A stretch of 64,000 bases of DNA from Aminobacter sp. AP02 (GTDB lineage Bacteria; Pseudomonadota; Alphaproteobacteria; Rhizobiales; Rhizobiaceae), in NCBI RefSeq assembly GCF_003148805.1, contig NZ_QGGX01000016.1:1-64000 (forward strand), written 5' to 3'. Below are positions 1-9,452 of the stretch, piece after piece. The number at the start of each line of letters is the position of its first letter. The stretch's first letter is position 1. The translations under genes and the position numbers were made by a program. The notes under the pieces were generated by a model. It did not search any database, was not told the origin of the DNA, and was given only the letters and a program-made list of their open reading frames with translations.

Positions 1-91
1 CCCGATCCCATTCCGAACTCGGCCGTGAAACGCTCCAGCGCTGATGGTACTTCGTCTCAAGACGCGGGAGAGTAAGTCGCTGCCAGGTCTG
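1..91 (+). rRNA. rrf: 5S ribosomal RNA, 3' part
   Basis: The window opens inside a 5S rRNA. The conserved central segment CCGAACTCGGCCGTGAAACG (14-33) and the 3' segment with GGGAGAGTAAGTCGCTGCC are visible. The terminal CCAGGTC near 83-89 would pair with the missing 5' end. The 5' part lies outside the window, so this is the distal end of an rRNA operon. The exact 3' end is uncertain by a few bases. Confidence 0.93.
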
Positions 92-225
92 CCAAGCGCA
101 CGTTTATCAAAACATCGCAAACCAGCGATGCGAAATCTTCTCGATACGATAAAGGCCCAAAAGCCTTCAAGGGCCGCCAGTCATTACCGATTGGGCGGTC
201 CGTTGCTTTGGACCAAACAGAAATC

Positions 226-320
226 GACATCTTGCCAACGCAAATGTCCGGAGTAAGTGGACATTTTGCCTGCGGCAAAAGTCTGGGAATAAGGGACATC
301 TTGCTTCCGCAAATGTCCGG
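226..320. repeat. Three tandem imperfect palindromes between 5S rRNA and tRNA-fMet
   Basis: Three related units of about 25 bases lie at 226-251, 260-283 and 295-320. Each starts with GACAT(C/T)TTGC and ends in GCAAATGTCC or GGCAAAAGTC, so each can fold into a short hairpin. The spacing is about 35 bases. They lie in the spacer of the rRNA operon and contain no plausible gene. They could be processing hairpins of the rRNA-tRNA transcript or a small palindromic repeat family. Confidence 0.6.
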
Positions 321-323
321 TGG

Positions 324-341
324 CGCGGGGTGGAGCAGCAC
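324..341 (+). pseudogene. Fragment of the tRNA-fMet 5' end
   Basis: The sequence CGCGGGGTGGAGCAGC at 324-339 is identical to the first 16 bases of the complete tRNA-fMet at 426. The similarity then ends, so this is a broken 5' copy. It lies 102 bases upstream of the intact gene, in the same orientation. Confidence 0.7.
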
Positions 342-425
342 CCTTCCGACGCAGAAGCCAAAGGCTTCGACGACGGAAAACGACAAAAGTCCGGGCTGCC
401 CGGCCGACGAAAGTCGATAGGTTGA

Positions 426-720
<295 letters not shown>

Positions 721-966
721 TGCCGATCGCATTCCGAAGTGTGGACGTCGTCTTTGGGTCATTAGGGACCCTCAATCCCACCGGGTTCAATGTCCGCAAT
801 CACCATTTCGGATTCCGAAAGCTGCTAGTCAGCTTGCGGCCCCAAAACAGGACGGTTCGGCACCAATTTTGCGGCATTAGGAAGCACAGAGTTTTTTGGT
901 AATGCCGGATAACTCTGCCCAATCGACCGTGTCGGTATGCTTCTGCCTTGCCAATGTTCAGCATGC

Positions 967-1743
967 TCACATCTTCACCAGACGCGCAAATACGGCGTCT
1001 ACGTGAAAGTCATCCAGGGTGTACCGACCAGAATGAGTAGCCAAAGCGACATTGGCCTGGGATTCATCGAAGTCTTTATCCAGCCGTTCATCCCACGTGT
1101 CGATGACGAAACTTGATGACAGCGCTATCCGCTTCGACTCGGATGAAGACAAACGTGACAGATCGGGACGTGCGTAGATCATGCGAACGCAGTCCTCGAT
1201 ATCAAAGGGCAGATCTTGAACCGTTTTCAGGTAGGCCCGCATCTCGTCTGCATCAAAACGAATATGTTCATACGAATTAAGCACGTTGCGAACCGCCGGA
1301 TCACTGTGTCTGAAATGATGCCCGGTCTTGGATGACCAGAATGGCGCTTGGAAAAAAGCGTAGGTGCCGCGTGGCGCGAGCAAAGCATGAACCACCGAAA
1401 GAAATCTTTCGAGTTGCGGAATGTGCTCCATCAGCGCGATCGAGAAGACGAAATCGAATAGCTCGTCGGCAAAAAATCTGTCGAGGGCGTTGATCTTGAT
1501 GAAGTTGACATTTGGCAGCGCCGCAGCGAGCGAGACATTTGCGATCGCCTTGGCTTCGTATCGAAAATCCACCGACACAAATTGCTTGTTTGGGTGTCTT
1601 ATCGCGAGTGAAATCACTCTTGAGAAGTCTCCCCCGCCGATCTCCAAGATGCGTTCCGCACGCATGAATTCGCCCTGCCGCTCCATCAGGCGACAGCCCC
1701 AGTCAGGTGGAAAGTCGAGCGCTACCACTTCATTGGATGCCAT
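967..1743 (-). CDS. Class I SAM-dependent methyltransferase
   Basis: This is a protein of about 258 residues with the Rossmann methyltransferase motif I ILEIGGGDFSRV near residue 35, an acidic strand-2 end (SVDFR) and a post-motif segment FDFVFSIALMEHI typical of Methyltransf_11-like enzymes. The substrate is unknown. It lies 94 bases after the two glycosyltransferase-like genes on the same strand and probably belongs to that operon, so methylation of a surface glycan or of a biosynthetic intermediate is plausible. The start at 1743 has a GAGGGA ribosome-binding site just before it. An in-frame ATG at 1755 is possible but lacks one. Confidence 0.75.
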   Translation of the reverse strand: MASNEVVALDFPPDWGCRLMERQGEFMRAERILEIGGGDFSRVISLAIRHPNKQFVSVDFRYEAKAIANVSLAAALPNVNFIKINALDRFFADELFDFVFSIALMEHIPQLERFLSVVHALLAPRGTYAFFQAPFWSSKTGHHFRHSDPAVRNVLNSYEHIRFDADEMRAYLKTVQDLPFDIEDCVRMIYARPDLSRLSSSESKRIALSSSFVIDTWDERLDKDFDESQANVALATHSGRYTLDDFHVDAVFARLVKM

Positions 1744-1837
1744 GCTCCCTCGCATTGGCGAACGCTGAGTGTGACGGCATCTGCCAATCTAGAATGGATG
1801 TCCAATATGCAGGCGTCCACAATATGGTCATCCGCGC

Positions 1838-3637
1838 TTAGGTTGGCACCGAGGCGCGCAGCCTTCGGGACCTTTTCGACTTGGCTTTGGGTGTGGTGAC
1901 AGGCGTTGGCGGGGCAACCCTTTGACCGTCCACGTTTGCTTGCCGTCCGGCGATTTCGTGCGGACCGGCACGGTCCGGCCAATCGCATTGCGCAAACATT
2001 TGCCGAACGGCGGCGGAAAAGGCCTCAGGTGGACGGAACGCCGCGGTTGCCGCGGCCGACTGCCCCATCGCCTCGCGCATCCATTTTGGCGAGTGCAACG
2101 CCCGCTCGATGGCCTGCTCGAGCCCCTGCGCTTCAAGTGGCTGATACAGAAAGCCCTGGCTGCCGTCGCGGACCAGGCTGATTACACCCTGATGCGCCGG
2201 TGCTATGACCGGCACGCCAAACGACAGCGCGAGCAAAAGGCTCCCGGACGTAGTCATCTGCTCGAAGGGCATGACGGCGAAATCGGCCGCGGAATAGAGC
2301 AAGCTGAGCTTCTCGTCATCGATGTGACCATCGATGCAATAGCAGTTCTCCGGCGGAGCCCCGCGGGGGTCATAGCTGCCGGATCGCCCAGCTATTACGA
2401 ACGTGGCACGGCCAGCAACGCTCGGCGCTAGGTTCAACAGCTTGTCGATACCCTTGTATCGGCGAATGTTGCCGAAGCAGAGGAATATCGTCTGTTCGTC
2501 GTCCAGGCCTAAGCTCGCCCGCGCGGTAGAGCAGCTTGCCTTTTCGGGATAGCAGTTCGCGTAGGACGGATGCTCGATTGTCACGATCTTCGCGTCGGTT
2601 GGTGCAACATGCGCTATTCTGCGAGCGATCCAGTCATCATGCACGTGGATGCAGTTCGCACGCATCACCAGTTGCTTGGTGAACTCCAGGCTCAGGTCCT
2701 GATCGACGCTATCGTGTGGAGTCAGATTGTGCACCGTCCAGAAAAATCTACCGCCATATGCCTTCAGCCGGTCAAGACAGGCGATGAAATTCGCCATGAC
2801 GTCAGGGACATCTTCGCTGCGCACCCCGCGCACGATCGCATCTTCCCAATGCAGGTGGAGTGTGACCGGTTCGTGCCGCGCCAGAGCTGCCGCTTGCTCC
2901 ACAGATCCGAAAGAGCAGTCGTAGTCATCTTGCAGATCCCCATACATCATCTTGATGTATGGATTTGCCTCGGCGTAGTCGGGGTAGATGATCAACCGGG
3001 ACTTTTGGCCGAAACCGGGGAACGCGTCAGCCTGAGGCATCAGGCCGCTGTCAACGAAATGCGCTATTCCCCATTTCGCGGCGATGAACTCGATCCTCTT
3101 TTGTCGCCACGTTTTGTAAGCGTGGGAATCGCCGGAAAATTTGTCCGGCGGAACAAGATATTCGAAGATGTAGCCATGCCGCAGGAACGGCGCAAAATGG
3201 GTCGAGGTTGTGATGAAAATCGGAGCAAAGTTGCGTTTGGAACGCTGGGCGAGAAACACCGAACGTACCAGGAGGCCGATCTTCTCCGGCTCTCCTCCGT
3301 CGACAATATATCCAACCGTGACATGTGGCTGGACCTGTAGGAGAGCCGAGCCATGCCCGGGGTAGACGGGCAAGCTGGATTTCCCGGCTGCGATGTCCCG
3401 GTTTGCCCAATCTGCCTTTGGCAGTAATGAATAAGTCGGCGAGAAGTAGGCTTGCGCGCGCCGCAATGAACCGAAACCTCTTCGCAAAGGCGCTGGCAAG
3501 CCATCTCGCTTTGCAGCGGAGTCAGCCTGTTCGTCCGCGTTGAACAAGGCTTGCGCATTCGCCTCGAGGTCGCGGAGCGCACGCACCAGCATCCGTTGCG
3601 CGCTCGGGGACATTCCAAAGGTTTGATCGGCGGTCAT
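1838..3637 (-). CDS. Glycosyltransferase with C-terminal GT4 domain
   Basis: This is a protein of about 599 residues. The second half, roughly residues 200-560, has a GT-B fold of the GT4 (group 1) kind: TVHNLTPHDS, the donor-site segment FLCFGNIRRYKGIDKLL, and the late acceptor/donor region FAVMPFEQMTTSGSLLLALSFGVPVIAP with the expected E-x7-E-like spacing. The first 200 residues are not recognised. The ATG at 3637 overlaps the stop of the upstream gene (ATGA), indicating translational coupling and favouring it over an in-frame codon at 3703. The sugar donor and acceptor cannot be read. With its neighbours it probably builds an exopolysaccharide, lipopolysaccharide or protein-linked glycan. 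Confidence 0.8.
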   Translation of the reverse strand: MTADQTFGMSPSAQRMLVRALRDLEANAQALFNADEQADSAAKRDGLPAPLRRGFGSLRRAQAYFSPTYSLLPKADWANRDIAAGKSSLPVYPGHGSALLQVQPHVTVGYIVDGGEPEKIGLLVRSVFLAQRSKRNFAPIFITTSTHFAPFLRHGYIFEYLVPPDKFSGDSHAYKTWRQKRIEFIAAKWGIAHFVDSGLMPQADAFPGFGQKSRLIIYPDYAEANPYIKMMYGDLQDDYDCSFGSVEQAAALARHEPVTLHLHWEDAIVRGVRSEDVPDVMANFIACLDRLKAYGGRFFWTVHNLTPHDSVDQDLSLEFTKQLVMRANCIHVHDDWIARRIAHVAPTDAKIVTIEHPSYANCYPEKASCSTARASLGLDDEQTIFLCFGNIRRYKGIDKLLNLAPSVAGRATFVIAGRSGSYDPRGAPPENCYCIDGHIDDEKLSLLYSAADFAVMPFEQMTTSGSLLLALSFGVPVIAPAHQGVISLVRDGSQGFLYQPLEAQGLEQAIERALHSPKWMREAMGQSAAATAAFRPPEAFSAAVRQMFAQCDWPDRAGPHEIAGRQANVDGQRVAPPTPVTTPKAKSKRSRRLRASVPT

Positions 3638-5766
3638 CTCGCCAACTCCGCTATGACATCTGCGACCTCTCTGGCACCGTTTGATGAGCCCAGTCGGCTG
3701 CAATTCTGCCTCATGGTTTCACGGGTCAGCGGAGACATCATCTGCTCAACGAGATCTGGCAGCGGTGACAGGTCATCGTCCTTGAGCGCGAATCCACAAC
3801 CCATCGCCTTTGCGTAGGTGGCTCTGCCATATTGATCATCGAGTTCCGAAGTCATGCTGACGACGAAGATCGTCGGCAGCGCGCTCGTCATCAACTCGTG
3901 GAAGCTGTTGTAGCCAGCGGCCGAAACAGCAAAATCAAAGGCGCGCAGATATCGGGCCACAGGATAGGCCGCAACATCGTTCACGCGATTGAAGCGGTTC
4001 ACCGGGTAGCGGCTGATTGGTCCATTCAGATTGACGATCTGCAGATCAGGCTTGCTCGCCAACGTCGAGAGGATCCGACCCATCGTAATGGTTGAGTCTC
4101 GCCGGTTGCCTGTCCCCAACTGGATTAGCGCGGCCGGGCGATCAGGCAACAGCTCAAGTTCGGATCGTGCCTCTTCGCGCGAGAGCTGCTCGCTGGGGTC
4201 GATCAGACAGATTGGCTCCACAAGCAAGACGTCGCCCCGCCGGCTTGCGGTAGCTCCGACGTCATTTGCTCCAGCCAGATCGGATGGTTCGACGATCACA
4301 TCGAAAAACTTTTCCTTCGCTATGACAGGAGCGTTGTCCTGCTCCTTTTGCCACATGCCACGCCGAAGCCAGACATAGGCTGTCGTCCGGCGGGTCGCGA
4401 CAATGTCTGTCATGAAGCCATACGGGTTGCCACCGTCGAAAACGAAGACGCTCGGCTCGTGGCGAGCAAGGATCTCGGCCAGTTCTTCGGCCATCCATGG
4501 ATATGCAAGGCGCTCTTCGAGGTTTGCATAGCGGTGCGACGCAATCATTTCGACATGATAGCCGGCGTCTTCGACAACGCCGATTCCAGCGCTGAGCGAC
4601 GCAAAAACCGGGGTCACGTCTCCGGGCAGCTTGCGGGCTATGGCAAGAAGGCGCGTGAGGTGTCCCAGGCCGTCACCATTGGAGGAGAAGAAAAGAACAG
4701 GACGATTGCCGCGAGGACGAAAAGGCTGCCGTGATCCGTTCAGCCAGAAGCGCATGCGTCTTCTATGTGCCTCCGTTGCATTAAACCTCGGCGTGGAACG
4801 GCGGGGGTCTCCATGGATTTCGGCATGTAGCACCTGTGCCAGGTTCCCGATGCTCGTGTAGTTCGGGCCCTTGCCGAGCACGGGCTTGAGGTGCTCTGGA
4901 AGAAAAACCGGGATGTCGCGTGCAAGGCAGCTGCCAATCGCTGTCACCGGAATTTCTGCTGGCCGCTCATCGGGATAATAGAGGAATGCGTCGAGGCCGC
5001 AGGCAAACCGCACATGCGAACGTTCGTTTGGAGACAGCACTTCCCAGTCGCGTGTCACATCGGCATTGGGAGGCTGCCCGATCACTCTGACGCGGTAACG
5101 TTCACTGTCCCATATCTGCTGCAGCTGCTCGTGCCTGGATGGCCAGTGCTCGATGGATTCGTCCGTCGCAACCCCGATGATGGGCCGCCGTCCTTGGGCA
5201 TGGAGATTGCGATATAGAACGTGCCCGGCATGCCCGAATGCTTGCCAGATAGTGCCGAGAGTTGGCATGCCGCTTTCGCGCAGTTGATCGAGTGCATCGT
5301 AGGTCGTCGCCGTCCATGAGACGACATCCCCAAAGTATTGGATCAGCTGCTCGTTCTTGACCGTCAGCCTCTGTTTGGAGGACGGGCTATCTACAATTGC
5401 CAGCACCCTATCAGCAAAGAGGCGCACGGGCAGCCGAGGGCGCTTGTCAAGGAGCGTGGTGGGACCGACTAGGATTGCCAAGGCGGCCTCGGTCACGGTG
5501 CTGTAGTCGAGCGACAATGCCAGTTCGCTTGTGACAACCTCCATGATGCCACTGTCGATCACGCCGTCGGTATCGTCTGCAGCTATGTGAACGAGGCCGG
5601 TGCGCCAACCGATTTCGGCATTCAGCAGTACCTCTTCGACAACGCGCCGCACGGCGTCGCATCGTTTTCGAAAGTCGCCGACATAGACCACGTCGAACCT
5701 GTTTGCCTCGCCACCAGCGAACATCTTTGACGCTGCAGTCGACATCCCGTTGGCCAGTCCGTCCAT
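3634..5766 (-). CDS. Large two-part glycosyltransferase-like protein, MurG-like C-terminal half
   Basis: This is a protein of about 710 residues. The C-terminal half, from about residue 355, begins PVLFFSSNGDGLGHLTRLL, a GT28/MurG-type glycine-rich loop, and ends with the MurG-like acceptor/donor segment FAVSAAGYNSFHELMTSALP, which fits a nucleotide-sugar transferase. The N-terminal half (DVVYVGDFRKRC through VLGKGPNYTSIGNL) resembles a degenerate GT-B domain by its layout only. The start at 5766 is chosen because GAGGG lies six bases before it; an ATG at 5772 is also possible. It is coupled to the following GT4 gene by a 4-base overlap. A bifunctional glycan-assembly enzyme is possible. Confidence 0.65.
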   Translation of the reverse strand: MDGLANGMSTAASKMFAGGEANRFDVVYVGDFRKRCDAVRRVVEEVLLNAEIGWRTGLVHIAADDTDGVIDSGIMEVVTSELALSLDYSTVTEAALAILVGPTTLLDKRPRLPVRLFADRVLAIVDSPSSKQRLTVKNEQLIQYFGDVVSWTATTYDALDQLRESGMPTLGTIWQAFGHAGHVLYRNLHAQGRRPIIGVATDESIEHWPSRHEQLQQIWDSERYRVRVIGQPPNADVTRDWEVLSPNERSHVRFACGLDAFLYYPDERPAEIPVTAIGSCLARDIPVFLPEHLKPVLGKGPNYTSIGNLAQVLHAEIHGDPRRSTPRFNATEAHRRRMRFWLNGSRQPFRPRGNRPVLFFSSNGDGLGHLTRLLAIARKLPGDVTPVFASLSAGIGVVEDAGYHVEMIASHRYANLEERLAYPWMAEELAEILARHEPSVFVFDGGNPYGFMTDIVATRRTTAYVWLRRGMWQKEQDNAPVIAKEKFFDVIVEPSDLAGANDVGATASRRGDVLLVEPICLIDPSEQLSREEARSELELLPDRPAALIQLGTGNRRDSTITMGRILSTLASKPDLQIVNLNGPISRYPVNRFNRVNDVAAYPVARYLRAFDFAVSAAGYNSFHELMTSALPTIFVVSMTSELDDQYGRATYAKAMGCGFALKDDDLSPLPDLVEQMMSPLTRETMRQNCSRLGSSNGAREVADVIAELAR

Positions 5767-5775
5767 CGCCATCCC

Positions 5776-6195
5776 TCAATATATTGGATTGGGTCCGCCG
5801 ATGAGATTTCCGGGCAATGGTACGGGTATGGCCAGCGGAGGTGAGGGCGTAGGCGACACAGGCGTGGGCGTTGGAGAGACAGGCGACGGCGTGGGCGAGA
5901 CTGGCGTGGGCGAGGTAGGATTTGGCTCTTGGTCCCGCCCCTGATACTCGCCCTGTCCGCGCAGGCCTCCGCCGCTCACCATGGCAGCGTCGACTGCTCG
6001 ACACATGACATCCGGCGCGAGCGTGCTATCTGGGTACATGCGTAGAAATGCAGCATACGCGGCTTCATTCGGCTGCTGCTGACAAAGCCTGTATAACTCA
6101 GCCTCGGAAGGTTGTTGCGCCGATGCCGGATTGACAAGGGCGACTGATGCCCTGGCCAACGCCAGGGCTGCGAAGAATCGTGCTCTCTGGTCCAT
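5776..6195 (-). CDS. Small secreted proline/threonine-rich protein
   Basis: This is a protein of 139 residues. A basic start and hydrophobic stretch ending PASAQQP form a Sec signal peptide cleaved near residue 26. A compact region with two cysteines (YRLCQQQP and PDVMCRAV) follows. The tail has repeated PTPVSPTPS units, a typical low-complexity spacer that could be glycosylated. A GGAGG site lies seven bases before the ATG. It is the first gene of the run with the glycosyltransferases, only nine bases upstream of the next one, so it could be their acceptor protein. That role is inference, and no family was recognised. Confidence 0.7.
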   Translation of the reverse strand: MDQRARFFAALALARASVALVNPASAQQPSEAELYRLCQQQPNEAAYAAFLRMYPDSTLAPDVMCRAVDAAMVSGGGLRGQGEYQGRDQEPNPTSPTPVSPTPSPVSPTPTPVSPTPSPPLAIPVPLPGNLIGGPNPIY

Positions 6196-6228
6196 TCAAA
6201 GCCTCCAGCAAATGCATGACAGTTTGCT

Positions 6229-6320
6229 ATTGGCCCAACCCACCGCAGGAATTATTGGCGGTCCCACTGGTGAAGTTATCCCAGTTGTTCCTATCGTTGA
6301 TAGTTGGCCTTTGGCCCAAC
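6229..6320 (-). promoter_or_regulatory. TTGGCC-type boxes upstream of the proline-rich protein gene
   Basis: Read on the minus strand, GGCCAAAGGCCAACTAT lies around 6300-6316 and a further GTTGGGCCAATAG lies at 6228-6240. The first matches the core of the blocks at 9453 and 12707 (GG-CCAACTAT). They lie about 35 and 105 bases upstream of the start at 6195. This is a candidate binding site for the neighbouring FixJ-type regulator. Confidence 0.45.
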
Positions 6321-6422
6321 TGGTGGAGCCCTCCAAATCATGCATTAGGCATAGCTAATTCTATTCGTCGCTCAATCGATGCATTCTCTGAGAGCATTGG
6401 GCGAACGACCAGATTTCCCGGC

Positions 6423-6803
6423 CTAGCCTGCGATCGCTGCCTCGATCACGGTCGAAAGCACAGATGACTCCAGCGGCTTGACCAAATAAGCGGCAGCGCC
6501 AGCCTTGATACACTTTGCACGCATGCCTGGCTGGTCGAGTCCGGTGATGATGATAACAGGCATAGCCAGCCCTTCACTTCGCATGCGTCCCAATACATCC
6601 AGGCCATTCAGGTTTGGCATATGCTGATCCAAGATGACGCAGGACGGCACCATGTCGAGCAGGCTGGCCAGAAACTCTTCGCCGGAAGCATAACCAACAG
6701 ACTGGTAGGAAAGCGACAGGACAAGCCGGCGCAATGCGCGACGCACTGCGCCATCATCATCCACAATGGCTACGACAATTGGTGCAATTCCCATCTTCGA
6801 CAT
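6423..6803 (-). CDS. Single-domain response regulator (receiver only)
   Basis: This is a protein of about 126 residues that is one CheY-like receiver domain. It has the acidic pocket VDDD, the phosphoryl-acceptor Asp in ILDQHMPNLNG near residue 55, the conserved Thr in IIITG and the Lys in VKPLE. It has no output domain. It lies 62 bases downstream of the FixJ-type regulator and kinase genes on the same strand. It may act as a phosphate sink or connector for that kinase, as similar receivers do in rhizobial FixLJ-type systems. The start is uncertain (6803, 6794, or TTG at 6812). Confidence 0.85.
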   Translation of the reverse strand: MSKMGIAPIVVAIVDDDGAVRRALRRLVLSLSYQSVGYASGEEFLASLLDMVPSCVILDQHMPNLNGLDVLGRMRSEGLAMPVIIITGLDQPGMRAKCIKAGAAAYLVKPLESSVLSTVIEAAIAG

Positions 6804-6830
6804 GTACTGCAACGCATCGCGCTGACGTAG

Positions 6831-6846
6831 TTGGACTTGGGTCCAA
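6831..6846. promoter_or_regulatory. Inverted repeat TTGGAC-TTGG-GTCCAA upstream of the single-domain regulator
   Basis: This is a perfect inverted repeat with 6-base arms and a 4-base spacer, 28 bases upstream of the receiver gene start. On the minus strand it continues as GTCCAACTACGTCAG, close to GTCCAACTATTCCG in the blocks at 9453 and 12707. It is probably a site of the same regulator. Its closeness to the start codon would also fit autorepression. Confidence 0.5.
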
Positions 6847-6865
6847 TGTGCCGGTGAGATGTGTG

Positions 6866-7477
6866 TCAGCCCTGTTGCCGCGCGACAAGACGGACGAGAT
6901 CGGCTACCGTACGCACGCCCATCTTGTTCATCATTCGCCCACGATGGACCTTGATCGTCTTCTCGACGGTCCCCAGTTCGCCGGCGATTTGCTTATTCAA
7001 ACGGCCCGCCACGACCAAGGTGAGCACTTCACGTTCGCGGGGCGTGAGCTTGGACAGGCGCTGTTCCAGCGAGCTGCGTTGTTCCCCATTCTGCCTCATT
7101 TCTTTATCGCGGACCAGCGCCTGCGCGACAGCGGCAAGAAGTGCCGACCGCTCGACAGGCTTGGTCAGGAAGTCGACCGCGCCGGCCTTCATCGCTCTGA
7201 CACTGGCAGGAATGTCACCGCGTCCGGTAAGAAAAATCAACGGTCTCTGCGCTGTTCCTGATGCTAGTGCGTCTTGAATGCCAAAACCGTCCATTCCAGG
7301 GAGCCCGAGGTCAAGAACAGCGCAGCCGGGGACCTCGGGATCATGGTGGAGCAGGAATTCTTCGGCGTTGGAATAGCAGGCGACGGAGTGCCCATCAGAC
7401 GATAGAAGTCTCTTCAACGCGCGGAGCACCCGGTCGTCGTCGTCGACCAGATAGACTGTCGGAGCGGGACCGGCCAT
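6866..7477 (-). CDS. FixJ-family response regulator (receiver + LuxR-type HTH)
   Basis: This is a protein of about 203 residues. The N-terminal receiver has VDDDD, the acceptor Asp in CAVLDLGLPGMDG near residue 56 and the conserved K in LTKPVER. The C-terminal LuxR/FixJ HTH starts LTPREREVL and includes GTVEKTIKVHRGR. The ATG at 7477 is preceded by GAGG at a spacing of five; a GTG at 7483 lacks a site. It follows the kinase stop directly, so the two form a two-component pair. It is the best candidate to bind the TTGGNCCAACTAT blocks around it. Confidence 0.92.
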   Translation of the reverse strand: MAGPAPTVYLVDDDDRVLRALKRLLSSDGHSVACYSNAEEFLLHHDPEVPGCAVLDLGLPGMDGFGIQDALASGTAQRPLIFLTGRGDIPASVRAMKAGAVDFLTKPVERSALLAAVAQALVRDKEMRQNGEQRSSLEQRLSKLTPREREVLTLVVAGRLNKQIAGELGTVEKTIKVHRGRMMNKMGVRTVADLVRLVARQQG

Positions 7478-7485
7478 GCCCACCT

Positions 7486-9336
7486 CTATAAAGGTGGCAG
7501 CGCAAGAATTACCCGCGCGCCATCGTGCTTATGCTCGTCAAACCGTAGCGTACCCCCATGAGCCTGAACAATCGAGCGGCAAATCGCGAGCCCCAGCCCA
7601 AGCCCTTTGGCCTTGGTGCTGACGAATGGCTTGAAGGCGTTTTCCCGCATTTCGGCCGTCAGGCCGGGGCCACGGTCGGCGACCATCAATTCGCAAAATC
7701 CATCCTCGCACTTGCGGGTTCTGATGGAGATGCGACGTTCCGCAGGCCCCAGGTTGGACATGGCCTCGGCCGCATTCAGGATCAGATTGAGAACGACCTG
7801 CTGCAACTGGGCAAGGTTGCCTCGCACGGCGAGTTCCGAATGGTCGGAATGGAAGTCCAACCTTGTCTGCCGGGCCACAAGCTCACTGCTTGCGAGCGCT
7901 ACCGTTGCTGCCACAGCGTCGTTCAGATCCATTTGATCGAGTTGTGTTTCACCTTTCACCATCAACTGGCGCAGCTGGGCGATGATCCTCGCCGCGCGCT
8001 TGTCGTCCGCTACGATGTCCGAAAAGATTTCCCTGAGTTCAACCGTGTCGACTGGCTTCGTATCAACTAGCCGCGCCCCGGCCTCTGCATTTGCGAGTAT
8101 CGATGTGAGAGGCTGGTTTAGCTCATGCGCGAACGCGCCCGACAACTCGCCAAGCTGGGACGTCCGGGAAAGATGGGCCAGTTCGAGTCTTTCCTGGTCT
8201 AGGGCCAGCTCAATGCGCCTGCGCCGCCGACCCTGAACGATCAGGGCCCCGATGGTTGCCGTCTGGAGGGCGATGACTCCCATCATCGCAAGTATCTGCA
8301 GCCGATATTTCTCCCAAACCGTAGGTTCGAAAAACCGAAGATCGGCATCGGCGGGAAGCAGCTCAACATCAATGCCCCATCGCTTCATCTGTCGCCAGTC
8401 GACAAGGAATTGACCTGTGGAACGAATGAGCTGGGGCGTCGCCGAATCGTTGGTCGCCTGCTCAGCCAAAGTCGCCATATCTTCGCCGATCGACTGGAAC
8501 GTCTCGACATATCCACCCAACACACCGATGCCGATATATGTGCTGTAGACGCCATATGACGGGGCACTCGATGCCACCGCTATTTCAGCGGCGGCATTGC
8601 GGGGAATGAAGCGTCTGCCATCGGCATCCTGAAACACAGACAGGATAAGCAGGATGGTGTCGGGGGGTAGCCTTTGCACTCTTTCCTTGAAGCCTTCGAG
8701 CGTAAGGCCTGTCAGATGCTCCACCCTTAGCTTGGGCCGATAGGCCTCAAGCAATTTACTCGAGATCTTTGCCCACCCGCGGTCGAATTCGCTCGATCCT
8801 GTTAGGACAACCACTGTCTTGGCGTTGGGCTGAAGCTGCCTTGCCAGATCGATCGTTTTCGGCACGTCGAAATGGCTGACCACGCCTCCAACGCCTGGCG
8901 GCAGCTGTTCGTCCTTCAGTCTTGCGTCGTTTATCGCGCCGAAGATCAAGGGTACCCCGGGCGCGATCCTGCTGCGATTGTCGAGCAAGAACTTCAGCGC
9001 GCCCGGGCCTACGGCCATCACCACATCGAAGGTGACATCGGCATATTTGGCCTCGAGATCAGTTGCCAGTCTCAGCATATGTTCCGGCGCAGGAAAGCGA
9101 ACGATATCGAGATACTCGGCGTAGATGTCGATCCCTGTCGGGAAACGCTGGTCGAGGCCGATGCGTAGCCCCTGCGCCACCTCCATTGCGGCGGGCAAGG
9201 TGCTCTCGTTCTCATAGAAGACCAATACGCGCTTGATCGGATGGGCGTCAGCATCGCCTGCCGCAATTGCAACCGACGTGGCGGTGATCCACCACGTGAA
9301 GCACACCATCGCAAGCATAAACCGAAGCTTCACCAT
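7486..9336 (-). CDS. Sensor histidine kinase with periplasmic ABC-sub-bind-like sensor domain
   Basis: This is a protein of 616 residues. A signal/TM segment (residues 1-25) leads into a periplasmic domain of about 300 residues resembling ABC-type substrate-binding proteins of the COG2984 kind (KRVLVFYENE, DVVMAVGPGALKFLLDNR, GVVSHFDVPKTIDLARQLQP). One TM helix follows near 345-368. The cytoplasmic part has a HisKA motif with His about 404 (GAFAHELNQPLTS) and an HATPase domain with N box NLILNAAEA, G1 ADRGPGL and G2 GLGLGLAICRSI. It probably senses a small molecule in the periplasm and phosphorylates the adjacent FixJ-type regulator. The ligand is unknown. Confidence 0.88.
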   Translation of the reverse strand: MVKLRFMLAMVCFTWWITATSVAIAAGDADAHPIKRVLVFYENESTLPAAMEVAQGLRIGLDQRFPTGIDIYAEYLDIVRFPAPEHMLRLATDLEAKYADVTFDVVMAVGPGALKFLLDNRSRIAPGVPLIFGAINDARLKDEQLPPGVGGVVSHFDVPKTIDLARQLQPNAKTVVVLTGSSEFDRGWAKISSKLLEAYRPKLRVEHLTGLTLEGFKERVQRLPPDTILLILSVFQDADGRRFIPRNAAAEIAVASSAPSYGVYSTYIGIGVLGGYVETFQSIGEDMATLAEQATNDSATPQLIRSTGQFLVDWRQMKRWGIDVELLPADADLRFFEPTVWEKYRLQILAMMGVIALQTATIGALIVQGRRRRRIELALDQERLELAHLSRTSQLGELSGAFAHELNQPLTSILANAEAGARLVDTKPVDTVELREIFSDIVADDKRAARIIAQLRQLMVKGETQLDQMDLNDAVAATVALASSELVARQTRLDFHSDHSELAVRGNLAQLQQVVLNLILNAAEAMSNLGPAERRISIRTRKCEDGFCELMVADRGPGLTAEMRENAFKPFVSTKAKGLGLGLAICRSIVQAHGGTLRFDEHKHDGARVILALPPL

Positions 9337-9452
9337 CAGCGGACTTGTCCAACCAGCAACGGCGAACTGCCAATAACGTCATTTCTTCCATGCTGGACCG
9401 TGCAAAGCAACCACCAGGAGGGTGCAACCTGAGGTTCGGCACGCGGTGTGCT

